Assembly (NCBI GenBank): GCA_003563375.1
Contig: PWSB01000025.1
Span: forward strand, 1-6,293
Direction of reading: 5' to 3'
Origin: Actinomycetota bacterium
GTDB taxonomy: Bacteria; Actinomycetota; Humimicrobiia; Humimicrobiales; Humimicrobiaceae
Length of the DNA: 6,293 bases
The translations under genes and the position numbers were made by a program. The notes beneath the pieces are model-generated. The model ran no database searches, was not told the origin of the DNA, and saw only the letters and a list, made by a program, of their open reading frames with translations. This document shows positions 1 through 6,293 of this stretch, piece after piece. Each line of letters begins with the position of its first letter. Within the stretch, counting starts at the first letter, position 1.

Positions 1-1908
1 ACAGACCAGGATCTTTACCTGTTCAACGAAGGGAACCACTTCAGGCTCTATGAAAAACTCGGAGCCCACCCCTTAAAAGTCAGGGGCAAACAGGGTTATT
101 ATTTTGCTTTATGGGCCCCAAATGCCAAAACCGTGACCGTATTCGGAGATTTCAACCATTGGGATAAAAAAAGCTGTCCACTTTGCCCCAAGGGAAACTC
201 GGGCATATGGGAGGGTTTCGTTGAGGGTATAGAGGAAAACACCCTTTATAAATTCCACATAGTATCCAATTATTATGGTTATTCGGTGGACAAACCAGAT
301 CCCTATGCCTTTTATTTTGAAAAACCGCCTTATACAGCCTCGATTACGACCAGGCTCGGCTACAGGTGGAAAGACAGCCTCTGGATGAAAAAAAGGGAGA
401 GGTTTAACAAACTGGACGGGCCCATATCCGTATATGAGCTTCATCTGGGCTCCTGGGCCAGGAAAGGTGAAGGGGGATGGCAATGGCTAAATTACAGGGA
501 ACTTGCCCCCAGGCTTGCTGAATATATAAAAGAGACAGGATTTACCCATGTTGAATTTCTTCCTATAATGGAACACCCTTTTTATGGCTCATGGGGATAT
601 CAGATAACCGGATTTTTTGCCCCTACCTCAAGGTATGGCAGGCCGGAGGATTTCATGTACTTGGTGGATTATTTGCACCGGCAGGATATAGGGGTTATCC
701 TTGACTGGGTCCCCTCCCATTTTCCAGGGGACGAGCATGGTCTCGGCTTTTTTGACGGGACCCACCTGTATGAACATTCAGACCCAAAAAAAGGGATTCA
801 CCCTGACTGGGACTCATTCATATTCAACTACGGGCGAAATGAAGTACAGTCATTTCTGATCAGCAATGCGTTTTTCTGGCTGGACCTCTACCATATAGAC
901 GGCCTCCGCCTGGATGCCGTGGCTTCCATGATCTACCTTAATTACTCTCGAAAGCAAGGTGAGTGGATACCCAACAAGTATGGGGGAAATGAAAATCTGG
1001 AAGCTCTGGATTTTTTGCGGAAGTTCAATACCCAGGTCTACAGGCATTTCCCAGATGTGCAGACCATAGCCGAGGAATCAACCTCGTGGCCCATGGTCTC
1101 CAAACCGATATATGTAGGTGGCCTGGGGTTCGGGATGAAGTGGGACATGGGTTGGATGCACGATACCCTCATCTACATGGCCAAGGACCCTGTACACCGC
1201 AAGCATCATCAGGACATGCTTACCTTCAGGATGATATATGCTTTTCATGAAAATTTTATGCTTCCCCTTTCCCATGATGAGGTAGTCCATGGAAAAGGGT
1301 CCCTGATAGGAAAGATGCCTGGAGACTATTGGCAGAAATTTGCCAATTTAAGGTTACTGCTGGCTTACATGTTTACCCAGCCAGGTAAGAAAATACTTTT
1401 TATGGGAGCTGAATTCGGTCAATTCAATGAATGGTATCATGAAAAAAGTCTGGACTGGCATCTTTTAGAATACCCCCTCCATAAGGGTTTGAAGAGGTTT
1501 ACCAGCGACCTTAACAGGTTATATAAAGGCCAAGAGGCCCTCCACCAGCTTGATTTTGACGGAAATGGTTTTGAATGGGTAGACTGCAATGACTACAAGG
1601 CCAGCATCATTACTTACCTTAGAAAAGATAGGAAAGGAGACCAAATATTGCTGGTAGCGGCAAATTTTACTCCGGTCGCCAGGACCGGCTACAGGGTGGG
1701 GATACCCAGCGAAGGGTACTGGGAAGAGATATTCAATACAGATTCAGATCTCTACGGAGGCTCTAATATGGGGAACATGGGAGGGGTTTATTCTATGCCG
1801 GTTTCCCATCATGGCCGCCCCTGTTCAATAGAGATAACCCTTCCTCCACTGGCAATAGTGGTATTTAAAAAATATGAATACAGCTTGGATAGGACACAGG
1901 TTAGATGA
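1..1908 (+). CDS. glgB: 1,4-alpha-glucan branching enzyme GlgB (GH13), 5'-truncated by the window edge
   Basis: Glycogen branching enzyme: it cuts an alpha-1,4-glucan chain and re-attaches the piece by an alpha-1,6 bond, in the cytosol. The frame is open from base 1, so 635 residues are visible and the start codon lies upstream. Visible residues about 20-105 form the CBM48/E-set domain (YYFALWAPNAKTVTVFGDFN), about 120-500 the GH13 barrel, and about 530-635 the C-terminal beta domain. Catalytic motifs are intact: DWVPSH at 235-240, nucleophile D305 in GLRLDAVASM, acid/base E358 in IAEES, and D426 in LPLSHDEVVH. The spacings 305/358/426 equal those of E. coli GlgB D405/E458/D526, an offset of exactly 100. 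The missing N-terminus could thus be a ~100-residue N1 domain as in E. coli, or only a few residues as in short Bacillus-type enzymes; the window cannot tell. The stop is TGA at 1906-1908, and the last 35 nt overlap treZ. Family assignment is very secure. Confidence 0.97.
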   Translation, partial: TDQDLYLFNEGNHFRLYEKLGAHPLKVRGKQGYYFALWAPNAKTVTVFGDFNHWDKKSCPLCPKGNSGIWEGFVEGIEENTLYKFHIVSNYYGYSVDKPDPYAFYFEKPPYTASITTRLGYRWKDSLWMKKRERFNKLDGPISVYELHLGSWARKGEGGWQWLNYRELAPRLAEYIKETGFTHVEFLPIMEHPFYGSWGYQITGFFAPTSRYGRPEDFMYLVDYLHRQDIGVILDWVPSHFPGDEHGLGFFDGTHLYEHSDPKKGIHPDWDSFIFNYGRNEVQSFLISNAFFWLDLYHIDGLRLDAVASMIYLNYSRKQGEWIPNKYGGNENLEALDFLRKFNTQVYRHFPDVQTIAEESTSWPMVSKPIYVGGLGFGMKWDMGWMHDTLIYMAKDPVHRKHHQDMLTFRMIYAFHENFMLPLSHDEVVHGKGSLIGKMPGDYWQKFANLRLLLAYMFTQPGKKILFMGAEFGQFNEWYHEKSLDWHLLEYPLHKGLKRFTSDLNRLYKGQEALHQLDFDGNGFEWVDCNDYKASIITYLRKDRKGDQILLVAANFTPVARTGYRVGIPSEGYWEEIFNTDSDLYGGSNMGNMGGVYSMPVSHHGRPCSIEITLPPLAIVVFKKYEYSLDRTQVR

Positions 1909-3685
1909 AAAAAAATGCAGGTTCAGGCTTTGGGCGCCTCTTGTAAAAAATGTTTCACTAAAGCTGCACCTTGGCCGGGACACAAAACTCTATCCTATGT
2001 CCAGGGACCTGCATGGATACTGGGAGACCTCTATTAAAGCAGGGCCAAGCAAGTATTACTACATACTGGACAGCAAGCTAAAAAGAGCTGACCCGGCTTC
2101 CTTTTGGCAGCCGGAAGGGGTTTTCGGCCCTTCGAAGACCATAGACCTCAAAGATTTTAAATGGAATGACCTCAAATGGAGGCCTCCCCCATTAAAAGAC
2201 CTTATAATCTATGAGCTGCACACGGGCACATTCAGCCCTAAGGGAGACCTTCCTTCTATAATAGAAAGGTTTTCATATTTAAAAGAGTTGGGCATAAACG
2301 CTGTAGAGCTTATGCCCGCAGCCCAATTTTCCGGGAGTAGGAACTGGGGTTATGACGGGGTATTCCCTTTTGCTGTCCATGATACATATGGCGGGCCCAG
2401 GGAGCTGCAGCACCTGGTAAATGAAGCCCACCTGCAGGGGATGGCAGTCATCCTTGATGTAGTCTATAACCACTTGGGGCCCGAAGGCAATTACTTCAGC
2501 CAGTTTGCCCCTTATTTTACCACCGCTTATAATACAGCCTGGGGAAAAGCGGTAAACTTTGACGGCCCAGGGAGCAGAGAGGTGAGAAACTTTTTTATAT
2601 ATAATGCCCTTTTTTGGTTTAAATATTTCCATATAGACGCTTTGAGGCTGGATGCAGTACACGGGATATTTGACTTCAGCGCAACCCATTTCCTGGAGCA
2701 GCTGGCCGGGGAGGTTAAAAGATATTGCTCTCTAAACAAAAAGACCCATTACCTTATAGCTGAAAGCGATCTTAACAACTCTCATATTGTAAGGGAAAAG
2801 GATGAGGGCGGATACGGTATCCATGCCCAGTGGAATGATGATTTTCATCATAGCCTCCATGCATGCCTTACCGGGGAGAGGGATGGTTATTACGCTGATT
2901 TCGGTAAGGTTGCCCATATAAAAAAAGCACTGGAGGAAGGCTACTGCTATGACGGAAATTATTCCCCTTACAGAAAAAGGCTTCACGGCAACAGCTCCAG
3001 GGGGCTTAAAGGGGATAAATTTATCACCTACATTCAAAACCATGACCAGGTAGGGAACAGGATGCTGGGCGAAAGGCTATCGGTCCTGGTCCCTTTCGAG
3101 GCATACAAGCTTGCAGCTGCTATGGTGATCCTTTCCCATTGCATACCCCTGCTTTTCATGGGTGAAGAGTATGGGGAGACCAAGCCATTCCTCTATTTTA
3201 CCAGCCACAAAGACCCGGACCTTGCCCGGGCTGTCGCCAGGGGCAGGGCAGATGAGTTTTCAGGTTTCAGCTGGAAGGGACGCCCTCCAAATCCCCAGCA
3301 TATACAGACCTTCATGGACTCAAAACCGGCAGGCCCCGGTGACCGGAGACAAAAACTTTTACTGGGATATTACAAGGCACTGATCTCTTTCAGGAAAAAA
3401 AACCTTGGCGGGACCAGTCCCATGAAGGTCTCTTTTTTTGATGAATCATCCAAAATACTTGTTTTTGCCCCCCTCGGAAAACCCTCTCTGTTATACATAT
3501 CATCCTTTAATGGAAAGGATGTCCAGGCTCCTTTAAGCATTGCGGGGACCTTTGAAAATATCTTCTGCAGCTCGGAAAAAAAATGGGGAGGTCCCGGAAA
3601 CTCCCTGCCGTCCAGGATTGGCGGAAAGACAACTTACACCATAAGGGGGCACAGCCTTAATATCTACCGGATTGCTAAAAGATGA
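1874..3685 (+). CDS. treZ: Malto-oligosyltrehalose trehalohydrolase TreZ (GH13)
   Basis: TreZ hydrolyses the alpha-1,4 bond next to the trehalose end of malto-oligosyltrehalose, releasing free trehalose; it works after TreY. The protein has 603 residues, normal for the family. Residues 1-95 form an E-set/CBM48-like domain opening with CRFRLWAP, about 100-460 the GH13 barrel, and about 510-603 a C-terminal beta domain. Motifs seen: DVVYNH at 195-200, nucleophile D260 in ALRLDAVHGIFDF, acid/base E297 in LIAESDLNN, and D391 in IQNHDQVGNR. AESDLN, NHDQVGNR and FMGEEYGE followed by FLYFTSH separate TreZ from ordinary amylases and from GlgB. The ATG at 1874 is chosen because it places CRFRLWAP at the usual distance from the N-terminus and no later in-frame start precedes that motif. 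It has no Shine-Dalgarno sequence and lies 35 nt inside glgB, so translation is probably coupled to glgB. The stop is TGA. Confidence 0.96.
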   Translation: MNTAWIGHRLDEKKCRFRLWAPLVKNVSLKLHLGRDTKLYPMSRDLHGYWETSIKAGPSKYYYILDSKLKRADPASFWQPEGVFGPSKTIDLKDFKWNDLKWRPPPLKDLIIYELHTGTFSPKGDLPSIIERFSYLKELGINAVELMPAAQFSGSRNWGYDGVFPFAVHDTYGGPRELQHLVNEAHLQGMAVILDVVYNHLGPEGNYFSQFAPYFTTAYNTAWGKAVNFDGPGSREVRNFFIYNALFWFKYFHIDALRLDAVHGIFDFSATHFLEQLAGEVKRYCSLNKKTHYLIAESDLNNSHIVREKDEGGYGIHAQWNDDFHHSLHACLTGERDGYYADFGKVAHIKKALEEGYCYDGNYSPYRKRLHGNSSRGLKGDKFITYIQNHDQVGNRMLGERLSVLVPFEAYKLAAAMVILSHCIPLLFMGEEYGETKPFLYFTSHKDPDLARAVARGRADEFSGFSWKGRPPNPQHIQTFMDSKPAGPGDRRQKLLLGYYKALISFRKKNLGGTSPMKVSFFDESSKILVFAPLGKPSLLYISSFNGKDVQAPLSIAGTFENIFCSSEKKWGGPGNSLPSRIGGKTTYTIRGHSLNIYRIAKR

Positions 3686-3706
3686 TTATAAAAATATAAT
3701 TCATTT
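3672..3706 (+). promoter_or_regulatory. Candidate sigma-A-type internal promoter for a leaderless GH57 mRNA
   Basis: TTGCTA at 3672-3677 (4 of 6 to the TTGACA consensus) is followed by a 17-nt spacer and a perfect TATAAT at 3695-3700. The normal initiation distance from the -10 box falls on or next to A3707, the first base of the GH57 start codon, so a transcript from here would have no leader. The -35 box lies in the last codons of treZ. No Shine-Dalgarno sequence precedes the ATG, which fits a leaderless message. Against it, the gap is almost pure A/T, which makes a chance TATAAT more likely, and the same gene could simply be read through from treZ. Confidence 0.45.
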
Positions 3707-6118
3707 ATGAATAGATTTATCTGCATACACGGACACTTTTATCAGCCCCCCAGGGAAAACCCATGGCTGGAATTCGTCGAGCTTCAGGATTCAGCGCACC
3801 CCCACCATGATTGGAACAGCAGGATAACAGCTGAAGCCTATGCACCCAATACAGCCTCGAGGATCATAGGAAAAGAAGGAAAGATAATCGACATTGTAAA
3901 TAACTATTCAAAGATTAGTTTTAATTTCGGGCCCACCTTGCTTTCCTGGATGAAGGAGAACAGCAATGACACATATGAGAAAATACTTGAGGCGGATAAG
4001 CTAAGCCAAAAAAATTATTCAGGGCACGGATCCGCTCTTGCCCAGTGCTATAGCCATATGATAATGCCCCTGGCCAACCAGAGGGACAAATGGACCCAGG
4101 TATTGTGGGGGATCAAGGACTTTGAACACCATTTTAAAAGATTCCCTGAGGGCATGTGGCTTCCGGAGACAGCGGCAGACACCCCTACATTGGAAGCTAT
4201 GGCAGGCCAGGGCATAAGGTTTACCATACTCGCCCCCTCCCAGGCAGCCAGGGTAAAAGAGGCCGGCAAATGGATAGATACTGGAGATTCCATAGACCCT
4301 AAACAACCCTATAAGGTCAACCTTCCCTCCGGAAACAGCATTACCGTCTTTTTTTATGACGGCCCCATATCCAATGACATAGGATTCGGGGGGCTGCTAA
4401 AAAACGGAGAAGGATTCGCCAGAAGGCTTCTTTCTGCATTCAGCGATGGCCATGAGCCTGAGCTGGTCCACATAGCAACCGATGGCGAGACTTACGGACA
4501 CCACCACCGGTTTGGGGACATGGCACTCTCCTACTGCATGTACCATATTGAATCCAATGGCCTGGCAGAGTTTACAAATTACGGCCAATACCTGGAAAAG
4601 AACCCGCCCGCTCTCGAAGCAGAGATAGTGGAGAGGTCCTCCTGGAGCTGCGCCCATGGTATCAGCAGGTGGATGGAGGATTGCGGCTGCAATACGGGAG
4701 GACACCCTTCGTGGAACCAGAAATGGAGAAAACCTCTAAGGGAGGCCATGGACTGGCTAAGGGACAGTGCCGCTGAGATCTTTGAAAACAGGGCAGGGGA
4801 GCTGCTCAAGGACCCCTGGCAGGCAAGGGAGGGCTACATAGCCGTGATACTGGACCGCAGCCCTTCAAATATTGAAAACTTTTTAAAAGAGAACTGCGCT
4901 AGGGAACTGGACATGCAGGATAAGATACGGGTTCTCAAGTTTTTGGAGATGCAAAGGCATGCAATGCTTATATTTACCAGCTGCGGATGGTTTTTCGATG
5001 AGATATCGGGAATCGAAACAGTACAGGTATTGATGTATGCAGCAAGGACACTGCAGCTTATAAAAGAACTGGAAGGCACAGACCTTGAAAAAGATTATAT
5101 GTCCATCCTCGAAAAAGCCCCCAGCAATATAGAGGAATATGAAAATGGGTCAAGGGTATACGCCGGTTTTGTACAGCCTGCTGTACTGGACCTTTTAAGG
5201 GTAGGGGCAAACTATGCACTCTCCTCCATCTTTGAAAAGTATCCCGAACAGACCATGATGCATTGCTATTCCATAAAGAGCCATATGCATGAACGGGCCA
5301 AAATGGGCATCCAGCAGCTGGCTGTGGGGAGCGCCGAACTTGTATCCGATATAACCTGGGAAAGCGCTGCACTAAAATTTGCGGTCCTTCATCTTGGCGA
5401 CCACAACCTGACCGGGGGCATCCACCACAACAGCAAAAATTCTTTTAAAGAGGTACAGGACCATATAAAAGAATCCTTTAAAAGGAGCGATATACCAAAG
5501 ACAGTGACCTTGATGCAGAAATTTTTTGGGTCCCGGAACTATTCAGTATGGCACCTTTTCAGGGATAAGCAAAGAGAGGTGATGGCCAAGGTAACCAGCC
5601 GGGGCCTAAAGGAGATAGAGCAGTTAAACCGCCAGATCTATGAGCATAACTATCCGGTCATGCAGGCCATGAATCAGATGAATATTCCCTTGCCGGAAGC
5701 ATTTTCCAGCAGCCTGAAATTCATATTTGAAACCGACCTCCTAAATCTGCTGAAAGACAAAAAAGCTAAGATTAAAAAACTTTCCAAGCTTGTAGAAGAA
5801 ATAGGCAGATGGCCCATAGAGCTTGACCGGCAGCTCATAAGTTATGTAGCAAGTAATACTATAAATCTTATGATGGAAAGGCTCTACCAGGCACCCAGGG
5901 ACCGGGTCCTTTTAGAGACCATGGCTTCATTTTTAAAGATACTCCAGCCCCTGGGCCTTGACTATGGCCTATGGAAAGCCCAGAACCTTTATTTTTTCCT
6001 AAGCAGGGATGTATACCCCCAGTGCCTGGAGAGGGCGGAGCAGGGGGATGAAAATGCTTGCAGATGGGTATCCGCATTTAAGGAATTAGACAATTACATG
6101 CCATCCAGGAGCCTATGA
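3707..6118 (+). CDS. Glycoside hydrolase family 57 protein with C-terminal DUF3536-type region; glucan specificity unknown
   Basis: Probable cytosolic alpha-glucan-active enzyme of 803 residues; GH57 includes amylases, 4-alpha-glucanotransferases, branching enzymes and amylopullulanases. The N-terminal GH57 part (about 1-350) shows HGHFYQPPREN at 8-18, GHGSALAQCYSHMIMPL from 106, EGMWLPETA with candidate nucleophile E154, and ATDGETYGHHHRFGD with candidate acid/base D259. A Cys-bearing block follows (SSWSCAHGISRW, then DCGC; C315, C326, C328). From about 370 the protein looks helical and carries FTSCGWFFDEISGIETVQ (C426) and EHNYPVMQAMNQMNIPLPEAF, which I associate with DUF3536 proteins. Family assignment rests on recalled motifs, not a search. 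The ATG at 3707 is chosen because MNRFICIHGHFYQPP is the typical start of this family. It follows treZ by a 21-nt AT-rich gap without a Shine-Dalgarno site. The TGA stop shares its A with the start of treY. Placed between treZ and treY, it may debranch or reshape glucan for trehalose formation (inference). Confidence 0.88.
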   Translation: MNRFICIHGHFYQPPRENPWLEFVELQDSAHPHHDWNSRITAEAYAPNTASRIIGKEGKIIDIVNNYSKISFNFGPTLLSWMKENSNDTYEKILEADKLSQKNYSGHGSALAQCYSHMIMPLANQRDKWTQVLWGIKDFEHHFKRFPEGMWLPETAADTPTLEAMAGQGIRFTILAPSQAARVKEAGKWIDTGDSIDPKQPYKVNLPSGNSITVFFYDGPISNDIGFGGLLKNGEGFARRLLSAFSDGHEPELVHIATDGETYGHHHRFGDMALSYCMYHIESNGLAEFTNYGQYLEKNPPALEAEIVERSSWSCAHGISRWMEDCGCNTGGHPSWNQKWRKPLREAMDWLRDSAAEIFENRAGELLKDPWQAREGYIAVILDRSPSNIENFLKENCARELDMQDKIRVLKFLEMQRHAMLIFTSCGWFFDEISGIETVQVLMYAARTLQLIKELEGTDLEKDYMSILEKAPSNIEEYENGSRVYAGFVQPAVLDLLRVGANYALSSIFEKYPEQTMMHCYSIKSHMHERAKMGIQQLAVGSAELVSDITWESAALKFAVLHLGDHNLTGGIHHNSKNSFKEVQDHIKESFKRSDIPKTVTLMQKFFGSRNYSVWHLFRDKQREVMAKVTSRGLKEIEQLNRQIYEHNYPVMQAMNQMNIPLPEAFSSSLKFIFETDLLNLLKDKKAKIKKLSKLVEEIGRWPIELDRQLISYVASNTINLMMERLYQAPRDRVLLETMASFLKILQPLGLDYGLWKAQNLYFFLSRDVYPQCLERAEQGDENACRWVSAFKELDNYMPSRSL
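6107..6111 (+). promoter_or_regulatory. Ribosome binding site of treY (AGGAG)
   Basis: AGGAG lies in the last codons of the GH57 gene. It ends 6 nt before the ATG at 6118 but only 3 nt before the in-frame ATG at 6115. The spacing therefore favours 6118, which also gives the MRIPYATYRLQF beginning expected for TreY. It is the only clear Shine-Dalgarno site among the three starts visible in the window. Confidence 0.8.
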
Positions 6119-6293
6119 TGCGCATCCCTTATGCGACCTACCGGCTTCAATTTGGCCAGGATTTTGATTTTAGAAAGGCAGCAGATGCAGCAGGGTATTT
6201 AAGTGATCTGGGAATAGATACCATCTATGCTTCTCCAGTCTTTGAATCTTTGGACAGCGGATATGATATAACCGACCCGCTCAAGGTATCAGC
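6118..6293 (+). CDS. treY: Malto-oligosyltrehalose synthase TreY (GH13), 3'-truncated by the window edge
   Basis: TreY isomerises the reducing-end alpha-1,4 bond of malto-oligosaccharides into an alpha,alpha-1,1 bond, making the substrate of TreZ. Only 58 complete codons are visible. The opening MRIPYATYRLQF is a TreY hallmark; it is followed by a helix, then LGIDTIYASPVFES and GYDITDP, which match the first beta strand and loop of the TreY GH13 barrel. The catalytic residues lie outside the window. The start at 6118 overlaps the GH57 stop by one base (TGATG); ATG 6115 is a possible alternative. The loop between ASP and GYD reads VFESLDS, about three residues shorter than the usual form ending in GSTHGYD. 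The pairing with treZ in one cluster supports the call. A less likely alternative is a divergent GH13 relative of TreY. Confidence 0.88.
   Translation, partial: MRIPYATYRLQFGQDFDFRKAADAAGYLSDLGIDTIYASPVFESLDSGYDITDPLKVS

Noticed and set aside
1846..1861. Small inverted repeat CCACT-GGCAAT-AGTGG just before the treZ start
   Set aside because: A 5-bp stem within codons for the conserved GlgB C-terminus is easily chance; no T-tract follows, so it is not a terminator, and no regulator site is recognised.
1904..1916. Possible frameshift site (A8) joining GlgB and TreZ into a fusion
   Set aside because: The glgB TGA precedes nearly the whole run, so a ribosome in the glgB frame stops before it could slip; both proteins are complete with normal ends.
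2279..2689. 136-residue open frame on the minus strand inside treZ, and similar antisense frames elsewhere
   Set aside because: They lie opposite well-conserved coding sequence, show no recognisable motif and have no convincing start signals; they are shadows of the plus-strand genes.
3162..3383. 73-residue plus-strand frame inside treZ
   Set aside because: It is out of frame within the conserved TreZ C-terminal half, without family resemblance.
3686..3706. The 21-nt treZ/GH57 gap as a terminator
   Set aside because: It is AT-rich but has no GC-rich stem followed by a T-run; read-through or the proposed promoter explains it better.

Overview
The window holds a compact, single-strand gene cluster for alpha-glucan (glycogen) and trehalose metabolism. 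All genes read on the plus strand, and the only gap between them is 21 bases. In order they are: a 1,4-alpha-glucan branching enzyme (glgB, 5' end outside the window), malto-oligosyltrehalose trehalohydrolase (treZ, complete), a glycoside hydrolase family 57 protein with a C-terminal DUF3536-type region (complete, 803 residues), and the first 58 codons of malto-oligosyltrehalose synthase (treY, 3' end outside the window). I see no RNA gene, mobile element, CRISPR array, repeat family or terminator. The longer minus-strand reading frames lie opposite these four genes and look like coding shadows.

The proposed logic is cytosolic, since no signal peptide or membrane segment is visible in the proteins. 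GlgB shapes the branched alpha-1,4/1,6-glucan. TreY turns the reducing-end alpha-1,4 bond of a malto-oligosaccharide into an alpha,alpha-1,1 trehalose bond. TreZ then cuts off free trehalose. The usual third partner of this pathway, the debranching enzyme TreX, is not in the window. Between treZ and treY sits the GH57/DUF3536 gene, whose specificity is not set by the sequence; it is the natural candidate for trimming, debranching or rearranging the glucan that feeds TreY and TreZ.

Gene junctions are tight. treZ starts 35 nt inside the end of glgB. treY starts on the stop codon of the GH57 gene (TGATG) behind a good AGGAG ribosome binding site. The treZ/GH57 junction differs: its AT-rich 21-nt gap has no Shine-Dalgarno sequence, but a promoter-like TTGCTA-N17-TATAAT lies so that a transcript would begin at or next to the A of the ATG. 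This is a candidate leaderless internal promoter.

Organism: bacterial, judging from the enzyme set, the AGGAG site and sigma-A-like promoter elements. Base composition looks near 45-50% GC by eye. Arginine is mostly AGG, ATA isoleucine is frequent, and all three visible stop codons are TGA. This does not look like E. coli or Bacillus codon use, but I cannot name the phylum from the window alone.
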